Assembly (NCBI GenBank): GCA_947311845.1
Contig: CAMZMU010000063.1
Coordinates: 55,118,837-55,182,836, forward strand
DNA length: 64,000 nucleotides
Origin: Poa pratensis
Lineage: Eukaryota > Streptophyta > Magnoliopsida > Poales > Poaceae
Direction of reading: 5' to 3'
The position numbers and the translations under genes are program-made. Shown piece after piece: positions 59,401 to 64,000 of this stretch (positions within the stretch are counted from its first letter, which is position 1; each line of letters opens with the position of its first letter). Under the pieces are notes generated by a model. That model did not search any database. It was not told where the DNA came from and was given only the letters and a program-made list of their open reading frames with translations.

Positions 59401-62400
59401 AGGCCAGTAAATCCTTAGTGAGTGAAGGGTGCTAGCAGCAAAAGGTTTAGAATTATCCATCGTGAAATCCATTCTTTGTTGCTTGATGTATATGTTCACT
59501 TGGGAATTAGCATATATATCTTGTACTGATTTCTTTTTACGTTTCATCAAATTGTTAATGGCAAATGATGTTATACTCGCCTCTAAGAATGTCTGGTTGC
59601 ATAAAAGATAGCTTACACATGAGGTTCTTTCATCCAGTATTGCTGAAATTGATGCCAAGTAGTGCTCCTGTATTATCTGCACCAAACAGGCCAGCGGCTG
59701 TGGGCCACAGCCATCATGTTCTTTGATTTTTAACTGATGCGCTAATATTTATCAAGCACGATAGCATTAGCAATATCACAAATATATAACATCTGATCTT
59801 TTAAAGACATTATGTTCATTTGTTAATTAATAACTGTTTTCTTCATCTCTTCTTTCTCGATTGCAGTTTCTAGAGCTACCCTGCTTCCTACTGCGCCAGT
59901 TTTGACACGTTATGCTGAATCAATTAATCCGTTTGCAAAAAGGAAACTTATTGAGCCTGCAGTTCGTGAAGAAAAGGTGGCTATCAAATTGAACAATTTG
60001 ACAGTGCCAAAATTATGTGTGAAACTCAACACCCTTCAGGTGAGGCATTTTGGTTGACGCCCCTCTCAAACTGCATGACTGGACCTTTCATTGAACCCTT
60101 TCAGCAATGCATCTCTGATCTGCATATCCTAGAAGCCCGATGTTCATCAATTTGTGAAACTTCCACAAACTACAGATCTAGGTCAATAATCAAATAAATG
60201 CTGCAATGGTTGTAGAAATAAAGGTATATTTATAGCGAATTTGAATTCCCAAAACAGGTGTGAAAAAATGGCAGTCTTCATTCCTCTGGAGTCTGAGCAC
60301 AGAGGGGTGATCTCCTACATCAATTTTCAACGTAGGATAACCCATGAATGTCACTGGGTGGGCATGGATACCTGAATAAGTGAATATTAATCAAAATATG
60401 TAATAAATAGCTTCACCACTCCTCACCTCTCACACCATTGTGTGTTCCTTGTGATAGGTTAAATCACATTAAGCCACTTGCCTCATATGAGCACAACATT
60501 TGCAAGTAGCAGCCCACACTGCCCATGGATGTGCAGCTATACTCTTTACAACATGCTGCACCTCCAGTTTTGTACCATACTCTATGTCCATAAAGGAAGG
60601 CCGGGAGACGGGAGAGTACCAGCTGGCGTTGACGAGTGCTGACAAAAGCATAGATAGCCTTGGGATAGCCTTACCTGCTCGATCCCTCCCTGTTGACATC
60701 CCTAATCTTGTTATGAAATGATTCCGCAAAAGGTCTATGCTTTTGTCAGCATTTGTCATATTCTACATAGTCTAGATAAATAGAATTTCTTTCCGTTATT
60801 CTTGTCACAACATCAGTTATTTTAGTGTTCTTTTTCTTATGACCCATCTGTTTCCTGAATGCTGCAGTATATTAGGGATCAACTTGATACCATAGAAGAG
60901 GGGATCAAACAATACTGGGTCGATGTCCAGTCAGGTAATCCACCTTCTGAGGCCCAGGTTTTGGTTACAGTGCTGCGCTGTGGAAAAACTAGCAGTAATG
61001 TTTTATTATAGATCCAAAAACATGCTTTCGATTAACTAGTATTTGTTAGTTCTAGTAAGACTTCGTTGTTATAGCTCCAAAAACTTTCAACTAACTACTA
61101 TGTTCAAATCTAGAGAACAATTAAGTGTGTTTCAAACTTCACAGCAATACCAACAAGTTTGTCGTTCTTTATTTTTCATATCACACACGGTTGATATTCA
61201 ATGCATTAGTCGAGAAGATGGAAACAACCCACTTCTGGTGGTCCACGTCATTTCTCATACTACTCTAAAATCACACTCGATACTTGGCTGGTCTGTTTCC
61301 ATAAAAACACAATAAAACCTACCCCTGAAACAAAATTTGTTGTGTTCAACAGCTGCTCTGGAGGAACTTCATATGCAGACTAGGACCTTTGGTCTTAAGA
61401 AATTTGAGCCCATTTGTGCCATGCACTTAGACTGTCCACTGTTGAATACCTTAAGCAATGGTTTTGAGTTTTATTTGTATGTGGAGTTCGCCAAGTGTAG
61501 GATGATAACATGTACTACTTTAATTGCAGTTTTGGAGTTCGTGACCCACTTGTCTTATCTGGCTAGTGAACTAGTTGTCTCGAGAAAAAAAATCAGTGTG
61601 TAATAAATCGATTGATGAGTTGCAGTTTATTGATGATAAATTATACATAACCAGTCTTTGTTCCTGTACTTCTTTATTGATGATAAATTTAACCAGTCTT
61701 TGTTCCTGTACTTCTTTATTGATGATAAATTTAACCAGTCTTTGTTCCTGTACTTCTTTTGTTACAGCTGTGAAATTGTTAGACTATTTGTCTTATATGG
61801 GTAGCGATGGAGTTACCTCGACAAATTCACCGTCTGATGAATCAATTGATGAGTTATTTACAATATTCGATGATGTGCGAAGGACTGCCGTGGATACAAC
61901 TGACACAATCTTGAACTTCATTGGTGAGCTACTTAGTATGCGCTCTTCACAATTTACACTTTTATTTGCTAGAATACACTTTATGCAAGTGTATTTAAGA
62001 ACAGATTGTACTTGATAGCTCGTAGTCATGACATTTCATTGGACAGGTAACCTGTTTGAAACTTTGTGCTATTTTGTATATGTTCAACTCTTTAAGAATC
62101 CTGGGAATATATACAACAGCTTACCAAGTTAGTGGTGGACTTACAACAATGATATGCAGAGCATTTTTCGTGTTCACGAAAAAATTCTACAATAACATGC
62201 ACATAACTGTTTACTGCTAGAGTTGCCATCGAATTACTGTAAATCCACCACTAACTTGGTAAGCTATTGTGCTCCTTTGGCTGCATAAGGGGAAATATAT
62301 AGATATGAATGAAATCCCTGCGGCGTATATAGTGTATACTGTCATAATTTATAGCTGAGTTTTCTTTCTTGAGCTGCTTTATATTAGAGTAGATTGTATA

Positions 62401-63744
62401 TCTCTGCACTCTAGGGGACTCGCCGCATGTTTCCTCCTTGTAACCTGTATATAAATTGCCCCACTGAGCCATAATAGTACAACTAGCTCATTGCATGTCT
62501 AACTGAGCTGCTATGCAGTTAGACAACTAGTTCACCATGGTAAGGCGATGATACGTCATGTTGATGTACTATTGCTATAATCGTGGAATGCAAAACCAAA
62601 ATAAAAAAATATTTCAAATGTACAAGGGAAAATAATCTTGCACTCTTTTGTTTTTGCATTAACCTGGTCTTTTTGGAAGAAACATTATCTCGATATAGAT
62701 CACTTAAGTTTCCAGGATAATGCTTTGCAGGAACAAGGGCTGTATTCTGGGATATGAGGGACTCGCTTCTTTTCTCCTTGTACCGTACTAGCGTTGAAAG
62801 TGCGCGCATGGAGATTTTTGTCCCTACAATTGAACAAGTAGTGAATCCAAACTTGGGAAACCTAGTTACCTACATGTTCAGTCGGAAACCATGTCCTCCT
62901 TTTAGCTTTATTAACTGATAAACTCGACATATGCTGTAGGTTCTTGATCAGGTATGTGATCTAATTGTTGACGTGTTAAGAGATGGAGTTGTGCTGAGGG
63001 TTTTTCAAGCGTGCATGGTATATATCTTTCTTCCTATGCTGTCATGGGCGCAGTTTTTTCAATATTTAATTTAAAGCAAATGATTGTTAAATTTCAAATG
63101 TTCACTTTAATTAGGAAGGATTCATTTGGGTCCTACTGGATGGAGGTCCATCCCGCGCATTTTTGGAAACAGATGTGGACTTGATGAAAGCTGATCTAGC
63201 TATGCTCAAGGTGAACAAATAAGACTAAACAAATGTGTGTTGTACTTCCCATGGTTTGAAAATAAGCAAGAATTTTGCAAAGACATCTAGCATATCATTT
63301 CAGCAAGTTGATACCTTGGTGAAAATGGACACATGATTGCATTTATTTCTCATAACTGTTCAATATTTTCTCCTAGGATCTCTTTATAGCAGAAGGCCAA
63401 GGTTTGCCATCAGATGTAATTGAGAAGGAGGCTAAACTAGCTCAGCAGATTTTAGACCTCTATGTGCTAAAGGTCCGATGCTCTTTTTACTTCAGTATTT
63501 TCAAAGAAAAATGCTATTCCGTAACTAACTAAAAGAAAGTTATGCATGCTGTTTTTTCAGGCTGATGCAGTCATTGATTTGCTGATGGAAGCAAGTGAGC
63601 ATATGTCCCATCATTTTGAACCCGCAACTGCTCAAAGAAGACATGCGCATGATGTACATACCCTTCTTCGAGTTTTGTGCCATAAAAAGGATAATAGTGC
63701 CTCCACATTTTTGAAAATCCAATATCATCTTCCAAGGTCTTCAG
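50426..63744 (+). CDS. Plant UNC-13-like protein (DUF810, MHD/MUN domain), 3' end probably beyond window
   Basis: Twenty-five exons: 50426-50588, 50723-50787, 51468-51738, 51853-51916, 52032-52179, 52618-52785, 52859-52957, 53115-53321, 53408-53509, 54424-54651, 55324-55410, 56067-56153, 56252-56437, 56526-56678, 57265-57357, 58072-58143, 58627-58744, 59867-60039, 60868-60934, 61768-61923, 62731-62837, 62940-63017, 63115-63210, 63377-63472 and 63561-63744. All phases agree, giving 1089 residues so far. Landmarks: MDSAASLLEAYRRDRRRLL start, SGSPPNK, DLRETAYEVLLASLF, DWVPLSAHRKLATSMVEVFR (MHD1-like), LLDGGPSRAFLETD and TAQRRHAHDVHTLLRVLCH (MHD2-like). Relatives such as PATROL1 act in vesicle tethering/exocytosis (family knowledge). 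Introns 6 and 7 begin with GC. The last exon ends at a strong GTGAGA donor; read through, it would stop at 63768-63770. Confidence 0.93.
55463..55530 (+). mobile_element. Possible Au-SINE fragment in intron 11 of UNC-13-like gene
   Basis: GGGGGAGTGGATACACAATCCCACCAACC resembles the region between the A and B boxes of the SINE at 58293. The B box is degenerate here. Short and diverged. Confidence 0.4.
58293..58405 (+). mobile_element. tRNA-derived SINE (Au-SINE-like) in intron 16 of UNC-13-like gene
   Basis: Contains a pol III A box (TAGCTCACTTGG, 58302-58313) and B box (GGGTTCAAGTCC, 58346-58357) at tRNA-like spacing. They sit inside the GAGCCTAGCTCA..CCACCTGGGTTC framework typical of grass Au SINEs. 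The 3' end is unclear. There is no tRNA cloverleaf, so it is not a tRNA gene. Confidence 0.65.
61626..61756 (+). repeat. Triplicated 42-bp repeat at the acceptor of exon 20
   Basis: Copies at 61626-61672 (47 bp, with five extra bases), 61673-61714 and 61715-61756. The last two are identical. Each contains TTGATGATAAAT and a CTTTGTTCCTGTACTTC pyrimidine stretch. The third runs straight into TTTTGTTACAG, the acceptor of exon 20. Confidence 0.95.
62114..62269. mobile_element. Small MITE-like inverted-repeat element in intron 20
   Basis: Terminal inverted repeats of about 30 bp (CAACAGCTTACCAAGTTAGT at the left; its near-complement ACTAACTTGGTAAGCTATTG at the right) enclose about 95 bp that has its own TTTTTCGTGTTCACGAAAAA hairpin. 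No clear target duplication, so superfamily not assigned. Confidence 0.7.
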
Positions 63745-63763
63745 GTGAGAAAAAATTAGTGAC

Positions 63764-63973
63764 GCTTTGAAACCCTGAACTATTGCCGAAGTTCACATTC
63801 CAACCCTGAACTTTTGTAGAAAAACGTCCACTTTTCAACCCTGAACTATTGCCGAAGTTCACATTCCAACCTTGAACTTTGAAACCGTTTATTTTTAATT
63901 CAAGGTTAAAACCAACTTATTTCAGAGTTTAAGGTTGAGAAGTAAACTTCTGCAATAATTCAGGGTTCAAAGG
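63764..63973. mobile_element. MITE-like element at the window end, after exon 25 of UNC-13-like gene
   Basis: CTTTGAAACCCTGAACTATTGC at the left is matched in inverted form by GCAATAATTCAGGGTTCAAAG near the right end. The left arm contains a direct repeat (CCCTGAACTATTGCCGAAGTTCAC at about 63773 and 63839). Probably lies in the next intron of the gene. Confidence 0.65.
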
Positions 63974-64000
63974 TGGAGTTTTTTTTTTCGTGATTTGCTC

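Overview
The window is nuclear DNA from a grass, most likely a Triticeae species (wheat, Aegilops, barley or rye relative). Four intron-containing plant genes lie among nested LTR retrotransposons, a LINE, Stowaway- and Tourist-type MITEs and Au-like SINEs. The family names come from motifs I can read in the sequence; the species was not tested by any search.

Layout. (A) 1-15265 is a nest of Ty1/copia elements on the minus strand. A decayed Sirevirus-like element (gag, protease, integrase and RT remnants; 5' LTR at 13970-15265; its other end lies beyond base 1) is split by a younger 9.0-kb element (3329-12340). The younger element has 2.4-kb LTRs, a GTAAT target duplication and only a broken gag. 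(B) 15266-21778 holds the upstream region and a nine-exon class IV HD-Zip (homeodomain/START) gene on the plus strand. Its reading frame has two anomalies. (C) 21779-26965 is a broken L1-type LINE. (D) 27170-41344 is a decayed copia element with 185-bp LTRs and a TAATT target duplication. A young 8.07-kb Athila-like Ty3/gypsy element (28844-36910) that encodes only gag and protease sits inside it. (E) 41685-45169 (minus) is RFC2, encoding a clamp-loader subunit, with two MITEs in one intron. (F) 46498-49366 (plus) is a membrane-anchored RING-H2 E3 ligase gene, divergent from RFC2. (G) 50426-63744 (plus) is a 25-exon gene for a plant UNC-13-like (DUF810/MUN) protein that probably continues past the window.

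Functionally the genes are unrelated housekeeping or regulatory loci: epidermal-type transcription factor, DNA replication, ubiquitylation and vesicle trafficking. They do not form a pathway. The RFC2/RING pair shares a 1.3-kb intergenic region, and from memory the Arabidopsis orthologues are also neighbours.

Points worth a second look: an apparent 24-nt insertion in the homeodomain and a one-base phase conflict in the HD-Zip gene; two consecutive GC-AG introns in the UNC-13-like gene; a 42-bp triplication beside one of its splice acceptors; iterated polypurine tracts and a fast-changing minisatellite in the gag-only copia element; a flawless 60-bp-arm Stowaway hairpin; and a LINE 3' fragment with a 19-bp target duplication in the RFC2/RING spacer. 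I saw no wholly new gene system.
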